A DNA stretch of 64,000 nt, taken from assembly GCA_036227345.1 (NCBI GenBank), contig CP109468.1, positions 1,984,001 through 2,048,000 of the forward strand. The letters are read 5' to 3'. The notes below the pieces were generated by a model that was not told where the DNA came from, searched no databases, and saw only the letters and a program-made list of their open reading frames with translations. Below are positions 50,029 to 58,311 of the stretch, piece by piece (position 1 is the first letter of the stretch; the number at the start of each line of letters is the position of its first letter). The DNA comes from Streptomyces sp. NBC_01463. GTDB taxonomy: Bacteria; Actinomycetota; Actinomycetes; Streptomycetales; Streptomycetaceae. The position numbers and the translations under genes are program-made.

Positions 50029-50702
50029 TTGGACGACGCCTTCTCGGTCTTGAGCTCGCTGGGACGGACGATCACGAACCCCTCGCCGTCCAGACGCAGC
50101 TGCACCGCCTCCCCCGAGCCGCCGCGCAGCATCGAGCCGACGCTCTGCGAGCGGTGCAGCGACGTGTTCAGGTGGGCGCTCCAGCCGACGACCGCGTCCG
50201 TGTCGACACAGACCGGCTGCTGCGGGGTGACGGGGATCACTATGGGGTGTCCCTCGCACATCAGGCCGAGCTTGCCGTAGCCGGTGAAAACGCTGTTGAA
50301 GAGGCCGCCGCCGGTCATGCCCGCGCCCTTCACGGTCTTGATCTCGTAGGCGAGCGTGGCGTCGAAACACAGGACGTTGCGGCCGTTGATGGTGAGGACG
50401 TCGCCCTGCTCCATCTCCACGATGAAACAGTTGGCCGCCTCGTGCGCGAACCAGGCCTCGCCCTGACCGCGCACCGCCATCAGCGGCAGCCCCTCACCGG
50501 TCACGGCGCGCTTGAGCATGCCGCCGAGGCCCTGCCCCTTGCGCTCGAACTGGAGATCACCGCGGAAGGCGACCATCGATCCCTGCCTGGCGTGCATCTC
50601 GCCGTTGACCGCGTACTTGATGGATTTGGCGTTCTGCAGGGTCATGCCGGGGGCCGTCGCCTGCTGTGCCATGTGCTCGCTGGAAAAGAGATCGCTCTTC
50701 AT
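50025..50702 (-). CDS. AIM24 family protein
   Basis: A 225-residue protein of the AIM24/TIGR00266 (DUF124) beta-prism family. Family parts are SIKYAVNGEMHARQGSMVAFRGDLQFE, GEAWFAHEAANCFIVEMEQGD and FDATLAYEIKTVKGAG. In yeast AIM24 is a mitochondrial membrane protein and bacterial members have been linked to membrane or stress organisation; no enzyme motif is seen. The ATG at 50702 is preferred. It is the first gene of an operon with the ABC genes; its TGA overlaps the proposed CTG start of the ATPase. Confidence 0.9.
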   Translation of the reverse strand: MKSDLFSSEHMAQQATAPGMTLQNAKSIKYAVNGEMHARQGSMVAFRGDLQFERKGQGLGGMLKRAVTGEGLPLMAVRGQGEAWFAHEAANCFIVEMEQGDVLTINGRNVLCFDATLAYEIKTVKGAGMTGGGLFNSVFTGYGKLGLMCEGHPIVIPVTPQQPVCVDTDAVVGWSAHLNTSLHRSQSVGSMLRGGSGEAVQLRLDGEGFVIVRPSELKTEKASSN

Positions 50703-50773
50703 GCGGTGCATCCTCACCCGGAGGGTTTCATTCCGCCAAGAAGGTGAGCCGGGGCGGCTGGCAGACTGGACGG

Positions 50774-51520
50774 GTGAGCAGCAACGACATCCCCGAGTCC
50801 CCGTCCGTTCCCGCCGCCCTTCCGGCGGACAGCCCCTTCCGTTCCGAGCGGACGAAACGGGACGAAGCACCTCAGTACGTCCTCCCGTTGGTGGTGCACA
50901 TCGAGAAGACGGCGCCCCCGACCCGTACCGACGCGCTGCGCACGGCAGCCCGGGCGGTGCTGGTGATGCTGTCCGACGAGCGGTCGGTGGGCGAGGGCGA
51001 GTGGGCGCAGGTGATGCGGGACTGGCAGGACGCCCGGATCCGCAAGGTGGTGCGGCGGGCTCGCGGCGCGGAGTGGCGCAAGGCCTGCGCGCTGCCCGGG
51101 ATCACGGTCACGGGCGAGGAGGCCGAGGTGCGGGTCTACCCGCCGGTGCCGCTCGACGGCTGGCCCAAGGAGCTGGCGAAGCTCCAGGTCTCCGGGACGG
51201 ACCTGGACGACCCCGAGCCCCCGGCCGCCCCCGACCTCACCGGCCCGGTCCTCTGGCTGAACCCGGAGCTCGGCATGTCCGCCGGCAAGGAGATGGCCCA
51301 GGCCGGGCACGGCGCCCAGCTCGCCTGGTGGGAGCTGTCGGAGACGGAGCGCAAGGCGTGGCGCGAGGCGGGCTTCCCGCTCTCGGTCGCCACCCCGGAC
51401 GCGGCCCGCTGGCGGGAACTCACGGTGGGCGGGCTGCCCGTGGTGCGGGACGCCGGGTTCACCGAGATCGCGCCGGGCTCGTGCACGGTGGTCGCCGACC
51501 ACCCGGCGCTGCGCCGCTGA
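50774..51520 (+). CDS. peptidyl-tRNA hydrolase 2 (PTH2) family protein
   Basis: A 248-residue protein whose residues about 155-248 form a PTH2 domain: LNPELGMSAGKEMAQAGHGAQLAW matches the M-x-x-G-K-x-x-A-Q-x-x-H-A helix, FPLSVATPDAARWREL and VVRDAGFTEIAPGSCTVVA follow, the last being the T-x-x-A-x-G/P end. The first 150 residues form an extra domain with a helix-rich part and a strand part (EVRVYPPVPLDGW). PTH2 is mainly archaeal and eukaryotic, so the true substrate here is open. GTG start preceded by GGACGG. It is divergent from the AIM24 operon across 71 bases. Confidence 0.85.
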   Translation: MSSNDIPESPSVPAALPADSPFRSERTKRDEAPQYVLPLVVHIEKTAPPTRTDALRTAARAVLVMLSDERSVGEGEWAQVMRDWQDARIRKVVRRARGAEWRKACALPGITVTGEEAEVRVYPPVPLDGWPKELAKLQVSGTDLDDPEPPAAPDLTGPVLWLNPELGMSAGKEMAQAGHGAQLAWWELSETERKAWREAGFPLSVATPDAARWRELTVGGLPVVRDAGFTEIAPGSCTVVADHPALRR

Positions 51521-51584
51521 GCCGTCCCACCCGTCCGGTGCCGAGCCGTCCCACCCGCACACAGGTGCTCAGCCGTCCCACCCG
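51520..51584 (+). repeat. three copies of AGCCGTCCCACCCG
   Basis: The 14-mer AGCCGTCCCACCCG occurs at 51520-51533, 51544-51557 and 51571-51584 (periods 24 and 27 bases). The last two copies extend into CACACAGGT and TACACAGGT. The first copy begins within the PTH2 stop codon. No fold back is obvious. Confidence 0.8.
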
Positions 51585-51753
51585 TACACAGGTTTCGGTC
51601 CGGTCCGCTGAACGGTCCGGTGCGCCGATACGTATCCCCTGACGCCGCCGCACTGGCAATACTGCCCGGTAGGTCGCACGGCCGGTCAGTCCCCGGCCGC
51701 TCCGACCGGCGGTTGCTTGGACGCCGTCACGCCTCGGCCCGGGAGAGACCTCT

Positions 51754-52491
51754 GTGCGACGCATCAACGGAACGGCCCTCATCATCGCTGCGCTCGTCGC
51801 CACGCTCGGCGCACTCGCCTACCCGGTCTGGTCGTACGCCGACCGCTCCGGCACCGGTCAGGCGAACCTCGACGCGTCGACCACCGCCACCCAGTGGGGT
51901 CCGCTCTCCGCGACCGACCGGGACTTCCTGGTGAAGGTGCGGCTGGCCGGACTCTGGGAGCTGCCCGCCGGCCAGCAGGCCATCGAGCGGGCACCGACCG
52001 AGGCGATCAAGGCCACCGGGGACCATCTGGTCGTCGGGCACACCGATCTCGACCGCCGGGCCCGGGCCGTCGCCGCCAAGCTGGGTGTGGAGCTGCCGAA
52101 CCAGCCGAACGAGCAGCAGCAGGGCTGGCTGCGGGAGCTGACCGCGGCGAGCGGCGAGGAGTACGAGCGGAAGTTCGCCAATCTGCTGCGCAACGCGCAC
52201 GGCAAGGTCTTCGCACTGATCGCCCAGGTCCGGCACACCACCCGCAACACACTGATCCGGCAGCTGGCCACGGACGCCAACCAGACCGTGCTCGACCACA
52301 TCACCATGCTGGAGAGCACGAGTTTCGTGGACTTCGACGCCATCGCCCGGGAGGCGGCCGGGGCGGCCACCGCCAGTCCGACGGGTCCGCCGACGGCGCC
52401 GGACGGCTCCGTGCTGCCGCAGCCGGTTCCGGCCGCGCCGACCGGGGACCAGTCCTTCACCTCGCGGCCCTCCACGGCGCCGATGCCCTGA
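51754..52491 (+). CDS. DUF4142 domain secreted/membrane-anchored protein
   Basis: A 245-residue protein. A hydrophobic N-terminal segment (ALIIAALVATLGALAYPVWSY) acts as signal or anchor. Residues about 50-200 form a helical DUF4142 domain (LSATDRDFLVKVRLAGLWELPAGQQA, the D-x-x-F-x-x-x-x-x-x-A/G-x-x-x-E pattern typical of ferritin-like DUF4142/DUF305 four-helix bundles). The C-terminal 45 residues are Pro/Ala-rich. Start is GTG. Function unknown. A terminator is not obvious in the 108 bases before the MNIO gene. Confidence 0.85.
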   Translation: MRRINGTALIIAALVATLGALAYPVWSYADRSGTGQANLDASTTATQWGPLSATDRDFLVKVRLAGLWELPAGQQAIERAPTEAIKATGDHLVVGHTDLDRRARAVAAKLGVELPNQPNEQQQGWLRELTAASGEEYERKFANLLRNAHGKVFALIAQVRHTTRNTLIRQLATDANQTVLDHITMLESTSFVDFDAIAREAAGAATASPTGPPTAPDGSVLPQPVPAAPTGDQSFTSRPSTAPMP

Positions 52492-52599
52492 CCGGCGGAC
52501 ATCCGGAACCTCAAATCGACCTCTGAACGTCCCCCTCTTCGGATTCACCGCCGCGCGGCGGGGCCATGACCCCTGCACGGAGCGGAGGAGGGGGACACC

Positions 52600-53913
52600 A
52601 TGAAGCTGGGAATCGGGATCGGCTGGCGGCCGGAGATCGCGGACGCGGTGGAGGCGCTGCCGGGGATCGACTGGGTGGAGGCGGTCGCGGAGAACCTCTG
52701 CGACGACCATCTGCCCGCGTCGCTGGTACGGCTGAGGGAGCGCGGGGTCACCGTGGTGCCGCACGGGGTCTCGCTCGGCCTCGGCGGGGCCGAGCGCCCC
52801 GACCCGGACCGGCTCGCCGCTCTCGCGGCCCGGGCGGCCCTGCTGGACGCGCCCCTGGTGACCGAGCACATCGCCTTCGTCCGGGCCGGCGGTGCGCGCA
52901 CCGGTTCCGCGGTCCTGGAGGCCGGGCACCTGCTGCCGGTGCCGCGGACCCGGGCGGCGCTGGACGTGCTGTGCGAGAACGTCCGGATCGCGCAGGACTC
53001 GCTGCCGGTGCCGCTGGCGCTGGAGAACATCGCGGCGCTGTTCTCCTGGCCCGACGAGGAGCTGACCGAGGGGCAGTTCCTGGCGGAGCTCGTCGAGCGC
53101 ACGGGGGTGCGGCTGCTCATCGACGTGGCGAACCTGCACACGAACCACGTCAACCGGGGCGAGGACCCGGTCAGGGCCCTGGACGAACTGCCGGTGGAGG
53201 CCATCGCGTACGTGCACGTGGCGGGCGGCGTCGAGAAGGACGGGGTCTGGCACGACACCCACGCCCACCCGGTCACGGCACCGGTCCTCGACATCCTTGC
53301 CGAGCTCCGCTCCCGGGTCTCCCCGCCGGGCGTCCTGCTGGAGCGCGACGACGACTTCCCGCCGGCGGCCGAGCTGGCCGGTGAGCTGGACACGATCCGG
53401 GCGACGCTCGACGGGGACGGGGACGGGGACCGCGTGCGACGGCCGGCCTCCGGCGCCCCGGAGACATCGGCGGACGCGGACCCGGCCCCGGACCCTGCGT
53501 CGGAGGCCCTGCGTGACCGGGTCGCGGTCGCGCAGACCTCGCTGCTGTCCGCCCTCGTCGCGGGCACGCCCGCCCCGGAGGGCTTCGACCGCCGCCGGCT
53601 CCGGGTCCAGAGCCGGGCGCTGGCCGCCAAGCGCGCCGATGTCGTCGCCAAGGTGGCCCCCGAGCTCCCGGAGATCCTGGGGCGCGGCTACCGGGACGCG
53701 TTCCTCGCGTACGCCGGAGCCCGTCCGATGTCCGCCGGGTACCGGCGCGACGCCCTGGACTTCGCCGAGCACCTGCTCCTCACCGGCCACCCCGGGGACG
53801 CCGCGGCCCGCCGCCGGCTGACCCACTGGTGGCAGGACCGGGCGGCCCCGAGGCCGCCCCGCCGCGTCACCCGGCTGGCCCGGGCGGCCCGTTCCGTACT
53901 CGTAGGAAGGTGA
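52600..53913 (+). CDS. DUF692 multinuclear iron oxygenase (MNIO) with C-terminal DUF2063-like extension
   Basis: A 437-residue protein. Residues 1-270 form the DUF692 TIM barrel ([20 protein letters not shown]). Likely iron ligands are H55, E89/H90 (VTEHIAF), E142 (LENIAAL), D175, N178, H180 and H183, H206, D219, H221/H223 (HDTHAHP) and E249. Known members (MbnB, TglH, ChrH, bufferin enzymes) oxidatively modify cysteines in small ribosomal peptides. A linker (271-300) leads to residues 301-437, with [19 protein letters not shown] and [37 protein letters not shown], resembling DUF2063-like partner proteins that present the substrate. From memory the S. coelicolor counterpart is SCO6045. GGAGG is upstream; the next gene starts 5 bases after the stop. 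Confidence 0.9.
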   Translation: MKLGIGIGWRPEIADAVEALPGIDWVEAVAENLCDDHLPASLVRLRERGVTVVPHGVSLGLGGAERPDPDRLAALAARAALLDAPLVTEHIAFVRAGGARTGSAVLEAGHLLPVPRTRAALDVLCENVRIAQDSLPVPLALENIAALFSWPDEELTEGQFLAELVERTGVRLLIDVANLHTNHVNRGEDPVRALDELPVEAIAYVHVAGGVEKDGVWHDTHAHPVTAPVLDILAELRSRVSPPGVLLERDDDFPPAAELAGELDTIRATLDGDGDGDRVRRPASGAPETSADADPAPDPASEALRDRVAVAQTSLLSALVAGTPAPEGFDRRRLRVQSRALAAKRADVVAKVAPELPEILGRGYRDAFLAYAGARPMSAGYRRDALDFAEHLLLTGHPGDAAARRRLTHWWQDRAAPRPPRRVTRLARAARSVLVGR

Positions 53914-53918
53914 CCGGG

Positions 53919-54923
53919 ATGAACACACTGGCCCTGGTCCTGAATCTCGCCGTGGTGGTCTCCTCGACCCTCCTGATCGTGGGGACGGCCCGGACCGCCC
54001 GCAGCGGCCCCGGCGGCCCCGCCCACGACCTGTCCGAGGTGGCTTTCCTGAACGGCGGGCCCGGCCGGGTGGTGGACACCGCGCTCGCCGCGATGCAGGA
54101 GGACGGCAGGCTGGTGGTCGGCGGGCCCGGGATCGTCGCGGTCCAGCGCCCCGTCGCCCACGACCCGGTGGAGCGGGCCGTGCTCCAGGAGCTGGCCGCG
54201 GCCCCCAGCGGCGCGCTGCCCGTCCTGCGGACCGCGGTGATGCGTCATCCCGCCGTGCAGGAACTCGGTGACGGCCTGGCCGGGCGCGGACTGCTGAATC
54301 CGCCAGGGGAGAACCTGAAGTGGCACGTGTGGGGCCGGGTGCAGGGACTCGTCTGCCTGCTGGGCTTCCCGGTCGCCTTCGTGCTGACCCTCGCCCGGTT
54401 CTCCGGGGAGGGCGTCCCGTTCTTCCTCCTGGTGTTCCCCGCCCTGGTCGCCGGCACCCTCATCGGGCTGATCCGCGCGTCCGGCGCCCGCTCCCGGATC
54501 ACCAAGGCCGGCCGCAGGGCCGCCGCGGAGTACCGCTTCGCCCACGCGTACCGGACGGACGCGGCCCATCTGGTGGCGACGGCCGGGCTCCGGGCACTCC
54601 CCGACCCCGCGTTGCGCACGCATCTGATCGCGGCGGCCCGGACGCGGCCCACGGGGGCGTACCCGCCCTCGCACCACACCTCGGACTCCTCGGGGATGCT
54701 GCTCGTGCCGACGGTGTGGTGTGCCGGATCGAGCCCGGGCGGCGGCTGCGGCGGCTCCGCCGGAACCGGCGGCGGGGGCGGCTGCGGCGGCTCGGGGTCG
54801 AGCTGCGGTTCCGGCTCGGGGTCCAGTTGCAGCTCGGGATCCAGTTGCAGCTCCGGGTCCAGTTGCAGCTCCGGATCGAGCTGCGGCGGCAGTTCCGGGT
54901 CCAGTTGCGGCAGCAGTTCCTGA
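53919..54923 (+). CDS. TIGR04222-type membrane protein with repetitive Cys tail, candidate MNIO substrate
   Basis: A 334-residue protein. A first membrane helix (TLALVLNLAVVVSSTLLIVG) is followed by a soluble domain with FLNGGPGRVVDTALAAMQEDGRLVV and two further helices at about 142-160 and 166-186. This fits the TIGR04222 domain of actinobacteria. From about residue 266 the protein becomes Gly/Ser/Cys only: nine cysteines, the last six in GSSC units, ending SSGSSCGSSS. The final tail comes from 18-base DNA repeats. AGGAAGG lies 8 bases before the ATG, within the end of the MNIO gene. The tight link and the Cys tail suggest the MNIO modifies this tail; this is inference. Confidence 0.88.
   Translation: MNTLALVLNLAVVVSSTLLIVGTARTARSGPGGPAHDLSEVAFLNGGPGRVVDTALAAMQEDGRLVVGGPGIVAVQRPVAHDPVERAVLQELAAAPSGALPVLRTAVMRHPAVQELGDGLAGRGLLNPPGENLKWHVWGRVQGLVCLLGFPVAFVLTLARFSGEGVPFFLLVFPALVAGTLIGLIRASGARSRITKAGRRAAAEYRFAHAYRTDAAHLVATAGLRALPDPALRTHLIAAARTRPTGAYPPSHHTSDSSGMLLVPTVWCAGSSPGGGCGGSAGTGGGGGCGGSGSSCGSGSGSSCSSGSSCSSGSSCSSGSSCGGSSGSSCGSSS
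54822..54875 (+). repeat. three 18-base coding repeats for the Cys tail
   Basis: The unit TCCAGTTGCAGCTCCGGG occurs three times head to tail at 54822-54839, 54840-54857 and 54858-54875, with single-base differences. Each encodes Ser-Ser-Cys-Ser-Ser-Gly in frame. Degenerate units follow to the stop at 54923. This is a site of possible copy-number change. Confidence 0.9.
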
Positions 54924-54987
54924 GCCGTCGTCGTCCGCATGATGAAATCCCCTGGTGCTCCGGATCCGTCTCGCATAGAAATCCGGC

Positions 54988-55803
54988 ATGCTCTGGGTTC
55001 TGTTTCTGCTGGTCGCATGGGGTGCGGCAGCCATCTCATGCACCAGGCTCTGCCTGGTGGCCGCGCGCCTGGCCCCGCCGCCCGACGGCTCGTCCCGGGA
55101 GGCCGGGGAGGGTCCGCGTCCGGCGGACGGCCCCGAACTCACCCTGTACGAGACGGCGTTCCTGGCCGGCGGCCCGCACCGGGTCGCCGATCTGGCCCTG
55201 GTCACCATGCATCTGCGCCGGCGGCTGCTGCTCGCGCACACCGGCTGGGCGACGGTCGTCGACCCCGACGGCCGGGACGAGGTGGAGCGCACGGTGATCC
55301 GTGCCATAGGTCCGCGGGGCCAGTCACCGATCGCGCCGGTCCGGTCGGCGGCGGCCGCGGCCGATGCCGTACGCGCCCTGGCCGACCGGCTCGTCGCGGC
55401 GGGCCTGGCGCTGCCCGGCGGGGCCGGGTCGGACATCGGGGCCGCGCTGCGGGCGGTGCGCGGGGCGGCGTTGCTCGTGGTCGCGCTGGGCGCCGCCGCA
55501 GTGCTGACCCCCGGCCGGGAGCAGACTCCGGGCGGCTCGGCGGTGCCGGTGCTGGTCTGGTTCGGGCTCCCGCTCGTGCTGACCCTGGGCTGTCTGGCCA
55601 TCGCCCGGATGGAAGTGCGCCCGTACAGTTCCTGGGCCTCCCCCGCCGGACAGCGGCTGCTGGAGGCGCGTACGGCGTCGGCGGGCGGACAGGAGCGCGA
55701 CGCGCTGGTGGCGTTCGCCGTGCGGGGCGTGGGCGCGGTGGCCGATCCGGCGCTGCGGGCCGCGCTCACCGGCCGCGGCGGGACCGCGCGGATCTTCCCG
55801 TGA
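54988..55803 (+). CDS. TIGR04222-type membrane protein without Cys tail
   Basis: A 271-residue paralogue of the preceding gene, with FLAGGPHRVADLALVTMHLRRRLLLAHTGW matching its FLNGGPGRVVDTALAAMQEDGRLVV. There is an N-terminal helix (WVLFLLVAWGAAAISC) and two more hydrophobic segments near 155-172 and 184-205. The cysteine tail is absent; only two cysteines are near the first helix (SCTRLC) and one in the last. It may form a complex with the tailed partner. The ATG has no clear ribosome site. It is followed by a strong terminator that closes the three-gene unit. Confidence 0.85.
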   Translation: MLWVLFLLVAWGAAAISCTRLCLVAARLAPPPDGSSREAGEGPRPADGPELTLYETAFLAGGPHRVADLALVTMHLRRRLLLAHTGWATVVDPDGRDEVERTVIRAIGPRGQSPIAPVRSAAAAADAVRALADRLVAAGLALPGGAGSDIGAALRAVRGAALLVVALGAAAVLTPGREQTPGGSAVPVLVWFGLPLVLTLGCLAIARMEVRPYSSWASPAGQRLLEARTASAGGQERDALVAFAVRGVGAVADPALRAALTGRGGTARIFP

Positions 55804-55809
55804 ATGACA

Positions 55810-55842
55810 CCGGTGCGGCGCGCTGGAAGCGCGCCGCACCGG
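55810..55842 (+). terminator. hairpin terminator of the MNIO/TIGR04222 unit
   Basis: A perfect 14-base-pair stem, CCGGTGCGGCGCGC (55810-55823) with GCGCGCCGCACCGG (55829-55842), has a 5-base loop. It starts 7 bases after the stop at 55803. Confidence 0.85.
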
Positions 55843-55936
55843 GGGCCGAACCCGGTGTCGCTGGAACGGCGGGCGGCACGGATGCCGCTGGGTCCGCCGT
55901 CTGATCTTCCGGGTTGGGGTGGTCGGAACCCGCTCG

Positions 55937-56671
55937 CTACGCGAGCCCGGCCACCAGGTCCGCGACCGACTTGCGCCGGCCGGTGAAGAAGGGGACCTCC
56001 TCGCGGACGTGCATCCGCGCCTCGGAGGCCCGCAGGTGACGCATCAGGTCGACGATGCGGTACAGCTCGTCGGCCTCGAAGGCCAGCACCCACTCGTAGT
56101 CGCCGAGCGAGAACGAGGCGACCGTGTTGGCGCGCACGTCGGGGTAGCCCCGGGCCATCTTGCCGTGGTCCGCGAGCATGCGGCGGCGGTCCTCGTCCGG
56201 CAGCAGGTACCAGTCGTACGAGCGCACGAAGGGGTACACGCTGATGAAGTCGCGCGGCGACTCGTCGGCGAGGAACGCCGGGACGTGCGACTTGTTGAAC
56301 TCGGCCGGGCGGTGCAGCGCCATGTTCGACCAGACCGGGGTGAGGCTCCTGCCCAGCCGGGTGCGCCGGAAGAGGTTGTACGCCTCCTGCAGCGCCTCCG
56401 CCGTCTCGGCGTGCCACCAGACCATGACGTCGGCGTCGGCGCGCAGCCCGGACACGTCGTACGTGCCGCGCACGGTGACGTCCTTGGCGGCGAGCTGGTC
56501 GAACAGCTCCTGGACCTCACCGGAGTACGCGGCGCGGTCCGTGTCCGAGGGCAGCACGTCGCGCAGCTTGAAGACGGACCACAGCGTGTAGCGGACCACG
56601 TCGTTGAGGTCCTTCGCCTTCTTGCCGGCGTTGGGGACCTTGCTTGATGTCTCAGTCTCAGGAGCACTCAT
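55937..56671 (-). CDS. hemQ: coproheme decarboxylase / HemQ (chlorite dismutase family)
   Basis: A 244-residue protein of the HemQ (ChdC) family, which turns iron-coproporphyrin III into haem b using peroxide. Family motifs are [63 protein letters not shown] with the tyrosine-containing [10 protein letters not shown], and the haem-ligand histidine in the DHGKMAR segment. The length is normal. It lies 5 bases downstream of hemY, so they share a transcript. It marks the coproporphyrin-dependent route. Confidence 0.95.
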   Translation of the reverse strand: MSAPETETSSKVPNAGKKAKDLNDVVRYTLWSVFKLRDVLPSDTDRAAYSGEVQELFDQLAAKDVTVRGTYDVSGLRADADVMVWWHAETAEALQEAYNLFRRTRLGRSLTPVWSNMALHRPAEFNKSHVPAFLADESPRDFISVYPFVRSYDWYLLPDEDRRRMLADHGKMARGYPDVRANTVASFSLGDYEWVLAFEADELYRIVDLMRHLRASEARMHVREEVPFFTGRRKSVADLVAGLA

Positions 56672-56675
56672 ACGG

Positions 56676-58184
56676 CTATTGTCCCGCCTCGCTCCGTGTG
56701 CCCTGAACCAGGGTCCCCGTGGCGATGATCTCCCCGCCGTCACCGGCGGTGTCCGTGCCGCTCTCCCCCGCGAGGTCCGCGGCGATCTCGTCGGCGGCGC
56801 GCCGGGCGCTCGCGATGCAGGCGGGGATGCCGACACCGTCGTAGACCGCACCGCAGACGCGCAGCGCCGGCAGCTTGGCGACCTCGTCGCGGATCCGGGC
56901 GACGCGGCCGAGGTGGCCCACGGGGTACTGCGGCAGTCCGCCGATCCACCGGGTGACCTCGGTGGCGACGGGCCGTGCGGTCAGTCCGGTGGCCGCGGCG
57001 AGGTCGGCGAGCGAGACGCCGACGAGTTCGGCGTCCTCGCGGTGCAGGTGGTCCTCCTCGCCGTACCGGCCCACCGAGGTCCGCAGGACGAAGAGGCCGG
57101 GTGCCGCGTCGGAGACCCACTGCCACTTGTGGGTGGAGAAGGTGGCGGCCTTGATGGTGTGTCCGTCGACCGGCGGCACCAGGAAGCCGGAGCGCCCGTC
57201 GAAGGACGTGAGCCCGGCCACGTCGGAGCGGCGGAAGGCCATGGTGACCAGGGCCATGGAGGCGTACTCGACGCCCGCGAGTTCGGCTGAGGCGGCCGGG
57301 GACTCGGCGGCGAGCAGCGTGGAGGCGGACCAGGCGGGGGCGGCGAGGACGATGCCGTCGGCGGTGATCACCCGGGTGTCCGTGCGTACGTCCCAGCCGT
57401 CCGCGGTACGGGTCAGGCCCAGCACGGGGGTCTCGGTGAGGATCTCGCCGCCGCCGGCGCGCACGGCGTCGGCGACGGCGCCCGGCAGCGTGCCGATCCC
57501 GCCCTCGATGCCCTGGAAGACCGGTCCGGTCTGCTGCCGCGCGGCGGCCTGTTCCTGGATGCGGGTGACGCCGTCGAGGAGCGAGCCGGACTGCCGGGCG
57601 AGCTCGAAGAGCTGCGGTACGGCGGCGCGCATCGAGATCCGGTAGGCGTCGCCGGCGTAGACCCCGCCCAGGAGCGGCTCGACCAGCCGGTCGACGACCT
57701 CGCGGCCCAGCCGGTCGGCCACGTACGCACCGACGGCCACGTCGTCGCCGACGGCGGTCGGGGTGAGGTCGCGTTCCTGCGCGATCCGGGCGAGGCCCTC
57801 GGGCGAGAGCACGTCGCCCAGGACGGAAGGGTCGCCGGGCACGCCCATCACATGGCCCTTGGGCATGGGGCGCAGCGCGTCGCGGGTCCACAGCGAGGCG
57901 GTGGCCGTGGCCGGCGGCCGGAGGCGCCCGCCGAGGCCGACCTCGCGGGCCAGGCCGACCGCTTCCGGGCGCCGGGCGAGCATCGACTCGGCGCCGAGGT
58001 CGACCTGCACGCCAGCGACCTCACCGGTCATGAGCTTGCCGCCGAGCCGGGCGGTGGCCTCCAGGAGGGTGACCTTCAGGCCGGTACCGAGAAGCCGGTG
58101 GGCGGCCGCGAGTCCGGCGATGCCGCCGCCGATGACGACGACGTGCCCCGGGGCCCTGTCCGCACGCTGTGTTGAACGCTGCAT
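56676..58184 (-). CDS. hemY: coproporphyrinogen III / protoporphyrinogen oxidase
   Basis: A 502-residue flavoprotein. FAD binding is in [20 protein letters not shown] and [20 protein letters not shown]. The C-terminal FAD part is [25 protein letters not shown]. In actinobacteria with HemQ this enzyme (also called CgoX) oxidises coproporphyrinogen III to coproporphyrin III. It directly precedes hemQ with a 4-base gap. A 12-base palindrome stands 48 bases upstream of the start, between it and the divergent DUF4349 gene. Confidence 0.94.
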   Translation of the reverse strand: MQRSTQRADRAPGHVVVIGGGIAGLAAAHRLLGTGLKVTLLEATARLGGKLMTGEVAGVQVDLGAESMLARRPEAVGLAREVGLGGRLRPPATATASLWTRDALRPMPKGHVMGVPGDPSVLGDVLSPEGLARIAQERDLTPTAVGDDVAVGAYVADRLGREVVDRLVEPLLGGVYAGDAYRISMRAAVPQLFELARQSGSLLDGVTRIQEQAAARQQTGPVFQGIEGGIGTLPGAVADAVRAGGGEILTETPVLGLTRTADGWDVRTDTRVITADGIVLAAPAWSASTLLAAESPAASAELAGVEYASMALVTMAFRRSDVAGLTSFDGRSGFLVPPVDGHTIKAATFSTHKWQWVSDAAPGLFVLRTSVGRYGEEDHLHREDAELVGVSLADLAAATGLTARPVATEVTRWIGGLPQYPVGHLGRVARIRDEVAKLPALRVCGAVYDGVGIPACIASARRAADEIAADLAGESGTDTAGDGGEIIATGTLVQGTRSEAGQ

Positions 58185-58231
58185 GCCCCCACTCTCTCAA
58201 ACCTCTTCCGAGTCCCGACCGTGACCGCTTC

Positions 58232-58243
58232 GAAACCGGTTTC
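58232..58243. promoter_or_regulatory. 12-base palindrome GAAACCGGTTTC
   Basis: A perfect 12-base palindrome in the 127-base divergent region between hemY and the DUF4349 gene, 48 bases from hemY and 69 from the other start. The AAACCGGTTT core resembles sites bound by LacI-family or other helix-turn-helix dimers. It could control hemY-hemQ. Confidence 0.45.
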
Positions 58244-58311
58244 ACGCAACCCGGCCCACCCCCTCGTACGTCGAATCGGAGCCATCAATCACCCGTCCTG
58301 GGGGGACAGTT

